Part shown: piece after piece, positions 1 to 6,048 of the stretch
Layout of the letters: each line of letters opens with the position of its first letter
Position numbering within the stretch: the first letter of the stretch is position 1
NCBI GenBank assembly: GCA_002862165.1
Contig: PKCL01000310.1
Coordinates: 1 to 6,151 of the forward strand
Origin: Planctomycetaceae bacterium
Lineage (GTDB): Bacteria; Planctomycetota; Planctomycetia; Pirellulales; UBA1268
Direction: 5' to 3'
Length of the DNA stretch: 6,151 nt
Translations under genes and position numbers: made by a program
Notes under the pieces: generated by a model
Seen by the model: the letters and a program-made list of their open reading frames with translations, nothing else
Told to the model about the DNA's origin: nothing
The model's database searches: none

Positions 1-1172
1 CGGGCCGAAGCGTCTGGGATGCAGAGAGTATCTATCAGACAACTGACAAAGAACGGCAGGCCGGGGTACTCTGGCCCCAACTTCTTGGTCAGGCTGGCTA
101 CCGTACGTACATGACGGGTAAATGGCACATCAGAACGGATGCTGAAAAGTGCTTTGATGTAGTAAGACATGTCAGGCCTGGTATGCCCAAAAGTGTCGCG
201 AGTGCATATAACAGGCCACCCTCTAAAGGGAAGGATTCATGGAGTCCAACAGATACAAGTCTTGGTGGATTCTGGGAAGGCGGGCGACACTGGAGTGAAG
301 TTACGGCAGACGACGCAATTGATTTTCTCGGAGAAGCGAATCACGAAAACAATCCATCATTTTTTTACATCGCATTTAATGCTCCACATGATCCGCGGCA
401 ATCACCCCAGGAATACCTGGATCGTTATCCGGTTGAACGGATTTCAACCCCAAAACCATTTCTGTCTGAGTATCCCTATGCTGAGCAAATAGGATCAGGA
501 AAGAGTTTGCGTGACGAAAGGCTTGCGCCATTTCCGAGGACAAAGCAGGCCGTTGCGGTTCATCGCCGTGAATATTATGCAATTATAAGTCATCTTGATG
601 ACCAGATTGGTCGGGTTCTGAAAGCACTTGATGCGTCAGGGAAAGCTGATAACACATGGATTTTCTTTACGGCAGATCATGGTCTTTCCGTTGGCCATCA
701 CGGTCTCGTTGGTAAACAAAATCAGTATGATCATTCGATTCGAGTGCCATTTGTTGTTGTAGGGCCAGGTGTTTCTGCGGGTATCACTGACCCAACCCCG
801 ATGTATCTTCAGGATGTAATGCCAACAACGTTAGAGCTTGCTGGCGTAAAGCCTCCGGAGCATGTCTTTTTCAAAAGTCTGCTTCCTCGTTTGACGAGTA
901 CAACATCGACTGCACGTAAAAAACCTTACGAATCAATATACGGAAGCTATCTCAAGCTCCAGCGATCCATTACTCACGACGGGTGGAAGCTGATTATGTA
1001 TCCTGATGCACAAGTGATTCGTCTGTATCATGTGCAGGATGATCCTCATGAAACAATCGATCTCGCTGGCCGTCCTGAACATGCTGATCAAATTATGAAA
1101 TTATTTGATCATTTTATTGCCCTTCAGAGTGAGTTGCAGGACCCAGTCGATGTGACATATCTCAGACCGTGA
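1..1172 (+). CDS. Sulfatase, type I (S1 family), 5'-truncated by window
   Basis: This is a formylglycine-type sulfatase that hydrolyses sulfate esters, probably on sulfated glycans and outside the cytoplasm. The frame is open from base 3, so the Met at 111 is not the true start: the 36 codons before it read as sulfatase sequence leading into GYRTYMTGKWH, which fits the second sulfatase signature. Counting from Met111, Lys4 and His6 of GKWH, His93 of NAPHDPR, Asp189-His190 of TADHG and Lys202 of GKQNQYDH are the expected active-site and metal-binding residues. The C-terminal DPHETIDLA segment is also typical. The N-terminus, including the C-x-P-x-R formylglycine motif and any signal peptide, lies upstream of the window, so activity cannot be confirmed. 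Relatives are often labelled choline-sulfatase; I would not assign a substrate. An esterase gene follows closely and may be co-transcribed. Confidence 0.93.
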   Translation, partial: GRSVWDAESIYQTTDKERQAGVLWPQLLGQAGYRTYMTGKWHIRTDAEKCFDVVRHVRPGMPKSVASAYNRPPSKGKDSWSPTDTSLGGFWEGGRHWSEVTADDAIDFLGEANHENNPSFFYIAFNAPHDPRQSPQEYLDRYPVERISTPKPFLSEYPYAEQIGSGKSLRDERLAPFPRTKQAVAVHRREYYAIISHLDDQIGRVLKALDASGKADNTWIFFTADHGLSVGHHGLVGKQNQYDHSIRVPFVVVGPGVSAGITDPTPMYLQDVMPTTLELAGVKPPEHVFFKSLLPRLTSTTSTARKKPYESIYGSYLKLQRSITHDGWKLIMYPDAQVIRLYHVQDDPHETIDLAGRPEHADQIMKLFDHFIALQSELQDPVDVTYLRP

Positions 1173-1226
1173 ATATAGAATGTTTTTCTTTCGAACGATT
1201 GCTTCCCACAACAGTCAACGCATCAT

Positions 1227-1230
1227 GGAG
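1227..1230 (+). promoter_or_regulatory. Shine-Dalgarno GGAG that decides the esterase start
   Basis: GGAG lies six bases before the ATG at 1237. The two earlier in-frame ATGs (1180 and 1225) have no purine-rich site before them. Starting at 1237 also puts a charged residue followed by a hydrophobic run right at the N-terminus, as expected for a signal peptide. Confidence 0.5.
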
Positions 1231-1236
1231 TCAGGA

Positions 1237-2175
1237 ATGATTTTACGAACGGGAATGGTATTACTGCTGCTTTCATTGAGCCTCATTGGTAGTCAGGAAG
1301 TGCAGGCACAGGGAAAGAAAAAAAACAACAAAACGAGAGAGGTTTTCAGCTGGGTCAACAAGCCATCAAAAGTGTACGAGAACTTGCCTATTGACCATGA
1401 AACCTTACGTAGCGAGTCAATGGGGACTGATGTTGGGTATTGCATCTATTTGCCCCCTGGCTATGCGTCCGCAAAAAACTCTAAGAAACGGTATCCAGTT
1501 GTCTATTACCTCCATGGTGGACGTCCAGGTAGTGAACTTAAGTCGGTAGGACTTTCAGCATTGATCGATGAAGCAATCCGGTCGAAGCGAATCTCACCGA
1601 TGATCTACGTCTTTATCAATGGTGGCCCTATGAGCCATTACGATTACCCACAAATACCAAACGGGCAGGGCGAATCGGTTTTTATTAATGAACTTATTCC
1701 CCATGTTGATGCAACATATAGAACGATTGCGTCACGAGAAGGCAGGGGTATAGAAGGCTTTAGCCAGGGCGGACGAGGCACGACAAGGATCATGTTTCGA
1801 CATCCAGAACTATTTTGTTCAGCCGCTCCCGGCGGTAGTGGTTTTGCAACCGAGAAAAAAATTAGTGAAAATGATGGCCACGAAAGTGATCGCGTTGTAT
1901 TTGCAGATGGCTATAACGCGTATGACACAGCTCGTGTATATGCCACCAGTGAGAAGCAGAAGAAATATCCGCTTCGTATTCTCATTCATGTGGGAAAAAA
2001 AGGTTTTAACTATGAAAATAATTTGGCATACATGAAATTCCTTAAGCAGCTTGGTGTCACATTTGAGCAACTAATCGTTGAAGATGTTCCTCACAGTGCA
2101 AAGCGGCTGTATGAGAAGCAAGGAGACGTCTTGATAAAATTTCATGCAAACAATTTCTTGGGTAACCCTCAGTAG
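1237..2175 (+). CDS. Secreted esterase, esterase D / feruloyl esterase-like alpha/beta hydrolase
   Basis: This is a putative carboxylic-ester hydrolase of the PF00756 type, likely exported. From the ATG at 1237 it has 312 residues. The N-terminus MILRTGMVLLLLSLSLIG ending in VQA-QG is a signal peptide, followed by a Lys-rich stretch. YLPPGY and then YPVVYYLHGG (residues ~84-95) are the usual strand and oxyanion-hole region. GFSQGG holds the nucleophile Ser176, and VPHSA near the end holds the likely catalytic His286. The expected acid, normally Asp in a GTxD-FNYENN-like segment, reads GKKGFNYENN, with Gly256 at that place, so the triad may be incomplete. The frame is also open from ATG 1180, which would add 19 residues, but the Shine-Dalgarno site and signal peptide favour 1237. 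The preceding sulfatase ends 64 bases upstream, suggesting joint action on acylated, sulfated polysaccharide; the actual substrate is unknown. Confidence 0.85.
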   Translation: MILRTGMVLLLLSLSLIGSQEVQAQGKKKNNKTREVFSWVNKPSKVYENLPIDHETLRSESMGTDVGYCIYLPPGYASAKNSKKRYPVVYYLHGGRPGSELKSVGLSALIDEAIRSKRISPMIYVFINGGPMSHYDYPQIPNGQGESVFINELIPHVDATYRTIASREGRGIEGFSQGGRGTTRIMFRHPELFCSAAPGGSGFATEKKISENDGHESDRVVFADGYNAYDTARVYATSEKQKKYPLRILIHVGKKGFNYENNLAYMKFLKQLGVTFEQLIVEDVPHSAKRLYEKQGDVLIKFHANNFLGNPQ

Positions 2176-2182
2176 AATCACA

Positions 2183-2206
2183 AAGGCATTCGATGTCTCG
2201 TGCCTT
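2183..2206 (+). terminator. Hairpin after the esterase gene, possible weak terminator
   Basis: AAGGCA (2183-2188) pairs with TGCCTT (2201-2206). Inside it CGA pairs with TCG around a four-base loop, with a TT bulge on the 5' side. It starts seven bases after the esterase stop codon, a good place for a terminator. No T-tract follows on either strand, so intrinsic termination is uncertain; it could instead stabilise the mRNA 3' end. Confidence 0.35.
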
Positions 2207-2262
2207 AATCAAGTCATGAATACGATTGTCTTGGGATATTTTATTCTCCCCACCAGAACTCA

Positions 2263-2499
2263 TCAGCCCGGCGAGTTGTTGCTGTTGGGCAGAATAAAGT
2301 TGATGCCGCCGGGCTTGCTGTAAGGCATCTCCTGAATGTCTGACTAGCGGTGATTCGTTAGAATTGAGGAGTTGAAGTCCTAAGGTTTTTCTGAACGCAT
2401 CGGATTGTAGGCATTAGGTGCAGTGAGCTTAAGCAGCTCAGGATAGGCGTTGCCGTCGCTCATCATCATTGTCATTGGGAGTGATAACTTCGGATGAAT
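2263..2499 (-). pseudogene. Possible decayed coding remnant, minus strand
   Basis: One minus-strand frame reads like a protein C-terminus with two in-frame stops. It runs through MSDGNAYPELLKLTAPNAYN, then a TAG (complement of 2380-2382), a second TAG (complement of 2344-2346), then MPYSKPGGINFILPNSNNSP and a final TGA (complement of 2263-2265). Both pieces sit in the same frame and have protein-like composition rich in Pro, Asn and Gly. I do not recognise the family. It could be a remnant of a lost gene or chance; an alternative minus-strand frame is also open here. Confidence 0.22.
2265..2315. repeat. 9-bp perfect inverted repeat, GC-rich arms
   Basis: AGCCCGGCG at 2265-2273 is the reverse complement of CGCCGGGCT at 2307-2315, with 33 bases between the arms. 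The arms are richer in GC than the surroundings. It could form a long-loop stem or be a protein-binding dyad, but no T-tract follows the second arm. It overlaps the last part of the possible minus-strand remnant. Confidence 0.35.
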
Positions 2500-2510
2500 T
2501 CATGGTTCAT

Positions 2511-2540
2511 TGGAAATGCAGTGCCGGATGAAACTATACT
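2511..2540 (+). promoter_or_regulatory. Candidate sigma70-type promoter for the WD40 gene
   Basis: TATACT at 2535-2540 matches the -10 consensus at five of six bases. TGGAAA at 2511-2516 is a modest -35 match with 18 bases between. Transcription would start near 2547, leaving about a 50-base leader before the ATG at 2600. This is a motif match by eye only, and planctomycete promoters are poorly defined. Confidence 0.3.
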
Positions 2541-2599
2541 AAACAGGTAGTGCGCGGTTCATTTGAACTTCTGACTGTAAATGCATAAGAGAGTGGTGT

Positions 2600-4255
2600 A
2601 TGCAAAATTTTTATTGTCGACAACGCCGTCTCTATTGGGTCATTGTTGCAATCCTCGGGATTCTGCTTTTTTTTCCATCACTAACTTTGGCTGATGATAC
2701 AAAAAGCAATGATGAAGACGACACTATATCCTCTTTTGGTCGATGGATTATCTCATCTGATTACACAGACGATGGGGCATTTCTGGTAACTGCCGGAGGG
2801 GAAAGTCTTCTCTATCGCCCGGGTGATGTTGTTGTGTGGAAGGCCGACGGAAGTCGTGTTGGGAATCTTTCGGGGCATGCAACGGCCGTATGGGCAGTCG
2901 ATGCTTCTTCCGATGGAAAACTAGTAGCAACAGCTGGTTATGACGGGATGGTGAAATTATGGGATATGCAAAGCCGGAAACTCAAAGCAGATTTGAATCA
3001 GCATAAAGGGTGGGTTCGATCCCTCGCGTTTTCTCCTGATGGGTCACAATTAGTAACAGCAGGAGAAGATGGAAACGTTATTGTCTGGAGTACATCTAGC
3101 GGTAAAGCTGTGACGACTGTAGTCGCTCACAAAGGGCCAGTGACGGCAATTACTTTTTCATCAGATGGAAAAACCTTCGTGACAGGAGGTGGAGATAATC
3201 TTGTGAAAATTTGGAATGCACTTGATGGAAAGGAGATAAAAAGTCTCACTGGCCACGAAGATACAATCTGGTCAATTGCATATTCACCAACACGTTCCGA
3301 GTTTGTATCCACGGGTGCTGATAAAACTATTCGAATCTGGTCTGCAGATAATTTCAAGCAGACAGGAATGCTCGCTGGGCATAAAGATTGGGTAACAAGT
3401 GCCGCATTTAATAGGAATGGAGGGCGGTTGGTGACAGCGAGCCTCGATGGTGTGATTAAACTCTGGGATGTTCAGAACAAGCGAGAGCAAGAAGGTCCAA
3501 GCCACCAGGCTGCCAGTGTGTGGTGTGTCATGTTTGCTCCAGATGATCAATCAATTTTTGTGGGTACTCATCGTGGTGGCAAGATAATTGTTACTCCTGT
3601 GGCGAAACTATTGCCTCTTTCTCAAGCTGACTCAAAGCCAGTTGCCAAGCCAGCGGGAAAGCCGCTTGTGCCAACAGCATTCAAAAGCGAAGCAGGGGCC
3701 ACGGGAGTTATTTCGGGCGACGGCACGGTTCTCGTTTCTGGGAAAAATGGAAAAGACACATACCGCCTTACAGCAACGGTTCCAGATGGACCACCAGTAA
3801 CAGCAATCAGGATTGAGGTACTCCCAGACGAGACCCTCCCATTGCGGGGGCCTGGTAGAGCGGCTAATGGGAATTTTGTGTTGAGCGAGTTCAGCGTAGG
3901 GATTTTACCCACTGCTGCACAAAACAAAGAAACGCCAGTTGTTTTCAATGCTGTAACTGCCGACTACTCTCAGGCGGCATGGCCTGTGGCCAGTGCGATT
4001 GATGGAAAACAGAACACGGGTTGGGGTATAGCGGGAGCGATTGGCAAGTCGCATTCTGCTGTGTTTACAATTAAAGGAGCACCAGTTATCAAAGAAGGAT
4101 CAGTCCTGGCTTTTGTATTGAGTCAGCAATTTACAGACGGCAGACACTCCATTGGGAAATTCCGGCTGCTTGTTGAGCAAGAAGTACAAAATTTGGAATC
4201 TAAAAAAAGCTTAAGAGAGGCTTTAGAAAAAGATAGTAAAAAAAGCAGGCAGTGA
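2600..4255 (+). CDS. Secreted WD40 beta-propeller protein with C-terminal discoidin-like module
   Basis: This 551-residue protein is probably exported and acts as a binding scaffold; no enzymatic motif is visible. Residues ~12-31 are a hydrophobic signal sequence ending TLA, with likely cleavage before Asp32. Residues ~48-335 hold seven WD40 blades, several ending in the classic form (VKLWD ~118-122, VIVW ~160-163, VKIW ~202-205, IRIW ~244-247, IKLWD ~286-290) with GH or xH dipeptides between them. The first and last blades are degenerate. A Pro/Lys/Ala-rich linker (~341-360) leads to residues ~385-527 with IRIEVLPDETLP, GPGRAANGNFVLSEF and a later AIDG...TGWG segment. This pattern resembles the carbohydrate-binding-like, discoidin-type domain I know from planctomycete DUF1553/PSD1 proteins. 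The tail is Lys-rich. The start is preceded by a weak AAGAGAG at 2587-2593. The ligand is unknown. Confidence 0.9.
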   Translation: MQNFYCRQRRLYWVIVAILGILLFFPSLTLADDTKSNDEDDTISSFGRWIISSDYTDDGAFLVTAGGESLLYRPGDVVVWKADGSRVGNLSGHATAVWAVDASSDGKLVATAGYDGMVKLWDMQSRKLKADLNQHKGWVRSLAFSPDGSQLVTAGEDGNVIVWSTSSGKAVTTVVAHKGPVTAITFSSDGKTFVTGGGDNLVKIWNALDGKEIKSLTGHEDTIWSIAYSPTRSEFVSTGADKTIRIWSADNFKQTGMLAGHKDWVTSAAFNRNGGRLVTASLDGVIKLWDVQNKREQEGPSHQAASVWCVMFAPDDQSIFVGTHRGGKIIVTPVAKLLPLSQADSKPVAKPAGKPLVPTAFKSEAGATGVISGDGTVLVSGKNGKDTYRLTATVPDGPPVTAIRIEVLPDETLPLRGPGRAANGNFVLSEFSVGILPTAAQNKETPVVFNAVTADYSQAAWPVASAIDGKQNTGWGIAGAIGKSHSAVFTIKGAPVIKEGSVLAFVLSQQFTDGRHSIGKFRLLVEQEVQNLESKKSLREALEKDSKKSRQ

Positions 4256-4299
4256 ACACACAGAACGAATACCATAATAGAGTTCGCAGCTTTCGCCAG

Positions 4300-4319
4300 C
4301 CAGCCTTCGATGAGGTTGG
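4300..4319 (+). terminator. Small hairpin between the WD40 gene and the next gene
   Basis: CCAGCCT (4300-4306) pairs with AGGTTGG (4313-4319) through seven pairs, one of them G-T, around a six-base loop. It lies 44 bases after the WD40 stop and about 30 before the next start. There is no T-tract, so it may be a weak terminator, a 5' leader structure or chance. It does not resemble a TPP riboswitch. Confidence 0.25.
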
Positions 4320-4349
4320 AATGTAGTCTCCATAGTTTGAAGTATCACC

Positions 4350-4898
4350 ATGCAAGAGAAGATCAAAACATTCGGACAATCACAAATCCTTTGCCTTCTG
4401 GCTGGATTCATTATTTTTTGTGGTGGCTATGTGGCCGCTTATATCTCTGGCGGCTGGGATAAACCGCTAAAGCAGTTCCCTGTGGTACACGCCATGACTT
4501 CACAAGCAGATGAGTCATTCGCCGCCTGCACAGTTCCTCTCACTACCAATTCAGAAGGTTTTTTTATTCTTGATTTTTTGACAGGTGATCTTTCCGGAGG
4601 AGTTATAAATCCTGCGACGTCGACATTTGGTGCTAGTTTTCGCCACAATGTTTTGAATGACCTAGGTTTCCAGCCTGGGCAAGTAAAAAACCCGAAGTTT
4701 TTACTTGTGGCGGGACAGGTTGAAATGCGGCGTAGTCGGACGCCGCTGGCGCCAGCTGTGCTCTATGTCACCGATTGTGCTTCTGGAGCTACTGCAGCGT
4801 ATGGTATTCCGTTCAGTAATCAACGCGGGGTAGTAGGTGGGGTCGCGTCGCCGCTGATTCTTCTTGATGTTGCTCAACCCCGTGGAGGTGAAAATTAA
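4350..4898 (+). CDS. Membrane-anchored conserved-type protein of unknown function, upstream of thiS
   Basis: This is a 182-residue protein with one N-terminal membrane segment (~12-33, ILCLLAGFIIFCGGYVAAYI) after a short charged start, so the rest is probably extracytoplasmic; an uncleaved signal anchor is likeliest. The soluble part has a first motif FFILDFLTGDLSGGVINP (~71-88), then NPKFLLVAGQ (~114-123) and AVLYVTDCASGATAAYGIPF (~136-155). This arrangement matches my memory of small planctomycete proteins with no known function, and I cannot name a family. No clear Shine-Dalgarno precedes the start; the next in-frame Met (residue 49) would remove the membrane segment. Its TAA overlaps the thiS ATG by one base (TAATG), so the two genes are translationally coupled and its role may be tied to thiamine synthesis. 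That functional link is inference only. Confidence 0.75.
   Translation: MQEKIKTFGQSQILCLLAGFIIFCGGYVAAYISGGWDKPLKQFPVVHAMTSQADESFAACTVPLTTNSEGFFILDFLTGDLSGGVINPATSTFGASFRHNVLNDLGFQPGQVKNPKFLLVAGQVEMRRSRTPLAPAVLYVTDCASGATAAYGIPFSNQRGVVGGVASPLILLDVAQPRGGEN
4884..4888 (+). promoter_or_regulatory. thiS ribosome binding site GGAGG inside the upstream gene
   Basis: GGAGG lies nine bases before the ATG at 4898 and within the last codons of the preceding gene. Since the TAA of that gene shares a base with the thiS ATG, terminating ribosomes can restart here. A second ATG at 4901 is less well spaced. Confidence 0.65.
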
Positions 4899-5134
4899 TG
4901 ATGAGTAGTGATGAGACTCAACGAGAAAGTCAGATAACCGTTTTTGTGAATGGGCAAGAAAAACAGGTTTCTCATGGTCACACTGCGCATGATCTTCTCT
5001 TGTTATTAGGTTTTGAAGGTCGCCCTGTTGCTGTTGAATTAAATAAAGAAGTAGTGCCACGAGCACTTCTTTTAGATCGAGTTCTTCAGGAACATGACCG
5101 TGTAGAGGTTGTTACGCTCGTTGGGGGCGGTTAA
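4898..5134 (+). CDS. thiS: Sulfur carrier protein ThiS
   Basis: ThiS is a small ubiquitin-fold protein that carries sulfur as a C-terminal thiocarboxylate and hands it to ThiG for the thiamine thiazole ring, in the cytoplasm. The protein has 78 residues, slightly longer than the usual 65-70 because of about 12 extra polar residues at the N-terminus. The core reads ITVFVNGQE, then AHDLLLLLGF and VAVELNKEVVPR, and ends VEVVTLVGGG. The last two Gly form the essential diglycine end. The gene overlaps the preceding unknown gene by one base and precedes thiG by 42 bases. MoaD proteins share the fold and the GG end, but the ELNxEVVPR segment and the thiG neighbour make ThiS clear. The adenylating partner ThiF is not in the window. 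Confidence 0.95.
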   Translation: MMSSDETQRESQITVFVNGQEKQVSHGHTAHDLLLLLGFEGRPVAVELNKEVVPRALLLDRVLQEHDRVEVVTLVGGG

Positions 5135-5158
5135 ACAACATACGAATCCATCCTATCC

Positions 5159-5164
5159 AGGAGA
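5159..5164 (+). promoter_or_regulatory. thiG ribosome binding site AGGAGA
   Basis: AGGAGA lies 12 bases before the ATG at 5177. That spacing is somewhat long, but it is the only good site in the 42-base gap after thiS, and no nearer in-frame start exists. Confidence 0.5.
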
Positions 5165-5176
5165 ACTGAAAACCGC

Positions 5177-6031
5177 ATGGCAAAGATAGCAGTCGACAGG
5201 ACACCATCGCAGGAATTGCAAACAACGCTCAAAATCGGGAGTTTCGAACTTGCTAGCCGTCTTGTAGTAGGGACAGGCAAGTATGCAAGTTATGCAGAGA
5301 TGGCGGAATGTCTTGATGCAAGCGGTACGGACTGTGTGACCGTAGCAGTACGACGTGATCGTCTCCTCAATACTGCTGGAGAGAATATTCTCGAGCATCT
5401 TGACCTTACTCGCTACACGCTACTGCCAAATACTGCAGGTTGTTTCTCGGCCGATGATGCTGTTCGTGTTGCTCGGCTTGGTCGTGAACTTCTTCGTGAT
5501 CTTGGAAACAAGGGAAGTGAGTGGGTCAAATTGGAGGTTCTTGGTGACCAGAAAACTCTTCTGCCAGATCCTGTTGGTACCATTGAAGCAACACAACGTC
5601 TTGTAGATGATGGTTTTTCTGTACTTGTTTACAGTAGTGACGATCCAATTGTTGCCAAACGGCTCAAAGACTTAGGCGCAGCTAGTGTGATGCCAGCAGG
5701 AAGCCCTATCGGATCAGGGCAAGGAATTCTCAATGCGAACAGCCTACGCATTTGTCTTGAATACCTCAAAGACGGTGACCCCGAGTATCCAGTGATAGTA
5801 GATGCCGGTGTCGGTACTGCGAGCGACGTTGCTGTTGCTATGGAACTTGGAGTGGATGGTGTTCTTCTGAACACAGCAATAGCACATGCAAATGATCCAC
5901 TGACAATGGCTTTTGCAATGCGATCTGCTTGTGCAGCGGGCCGCCATGCATTTCTTGCAGGACGGATTCCGAAAAAGCGTTACGCAACAGCGTCGAGCCC
6001 GGAAACTGACCGAATCCATGAGATATCTTGA
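5177..6031 (+). CDS. thiG: Thiazole synthase ThiG
   Basis: ThiG condenses 1-deoxy-D-xylulose 5-phosphate, dehydroglycine and sulfur from ThiS thiocarboxylate to form the thiazole phosphate of thiamine. The 284-residue protein is a TIM barrel and is a little longer than the usual ~255-265, with about 17 extra N-terminal residues before LKIGSFELASRLVVGTGKY. Lys118 in WVKLEVLGD is the expected Schiff-base lysine. LLPNTAGC (~82-89), LLPDP (~128-132), MPAGSPIGSGQGIL (~172-185, phosphate binding), VDAGVGTASD (~208-217) and DGVLLNTAIA (~227-236) are family hallmarks, and AGRIPKKRYATASSP ends the conserved part. No frameshift or missing key residue is seen. It follows thiS and is followed by hisF after 17 bases, so all three are probably one transcript. 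Whether the dehydroglycine comes from ThiH or ThiO cannot be told here. Confidence 0.97.
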   Translation: MAKIAVDRTPSQELQTTLKIGSFELASRLVVGTGKYASYAEMAECLDASGTDCVTVAVRRDRLLNTAGENILEHLDLTRYTLLPNTAGCFSADDAVRVARLGRELLRDLGNKGSEWVKLEVLGDQKTLLPDPVGTIEATQRLVDDGFSVLVYSSDDPIVAKRLKDLGAASVMPAGSPIGSGQGILNANSLRICLEYLKDGDPEYPVIVDAGVGTASDVAVAMELGVDGVLLNTAIAHANDPLTMAFAMRSACAAGRHAFLAGRIPKKRYATASSPETDRIHEIS

Positions 6032-6048
6032 ATTGCAGGCGCGCTAAA

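Larger units (their letters stand above)
2176..2599. other. Intergenic region of about 420 bases without a convincing gene
   Basis: No frame on either strand gives a recognisable full-length protein. The region contains the hairpin after the esterase, a 9-bp inverted repeat (2265-2273 with 2307-2315), coding-like but interrupted text on the minus strand (2263-2499), and a promoter-like element before the WD40 gene. I saw no tRNA, riboswitch or insertion-sequence ends. Confidence 0.6.

Noticed and set aside
1180..1236. Upstream in-frame ATGs (1180, 1225) as the esterase start
   Set aside because: Neither has a ribosome site, and both place polar residues before the signal peptide; ATG 1237 has GGAG at good spacing. 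They cannot be fully excluded.
2057..2413. Minus-strand open frame overlapping the esterase 3' end and the intergenic gap
   Set aside because: It has no start codon until 2263, covers part of a well-supported gene in antisense, is Gln-rich in a way explained by TTG runs on the other strand, and resembles no family I know.
2840..3500. Repeated similar segments at about 120-base spacing
   Set aside because: They are explained by the WD40 blades of the encoded protein and are not a DNA repeat or CRISPR array.
3622..3948. Minus-strand open frame of 108 codons within the WD40 gene
   Set aside because: It is antisense to the clearly coding C-terminal module and has no recognisable domain; a shadow frame.
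5381..5392. Perfect 12-bp palindrome GAGAATATTCTC
   Set aside because: It lies inside thiG coding sequence and encodes ordinary conserved-region residues; probably chance.
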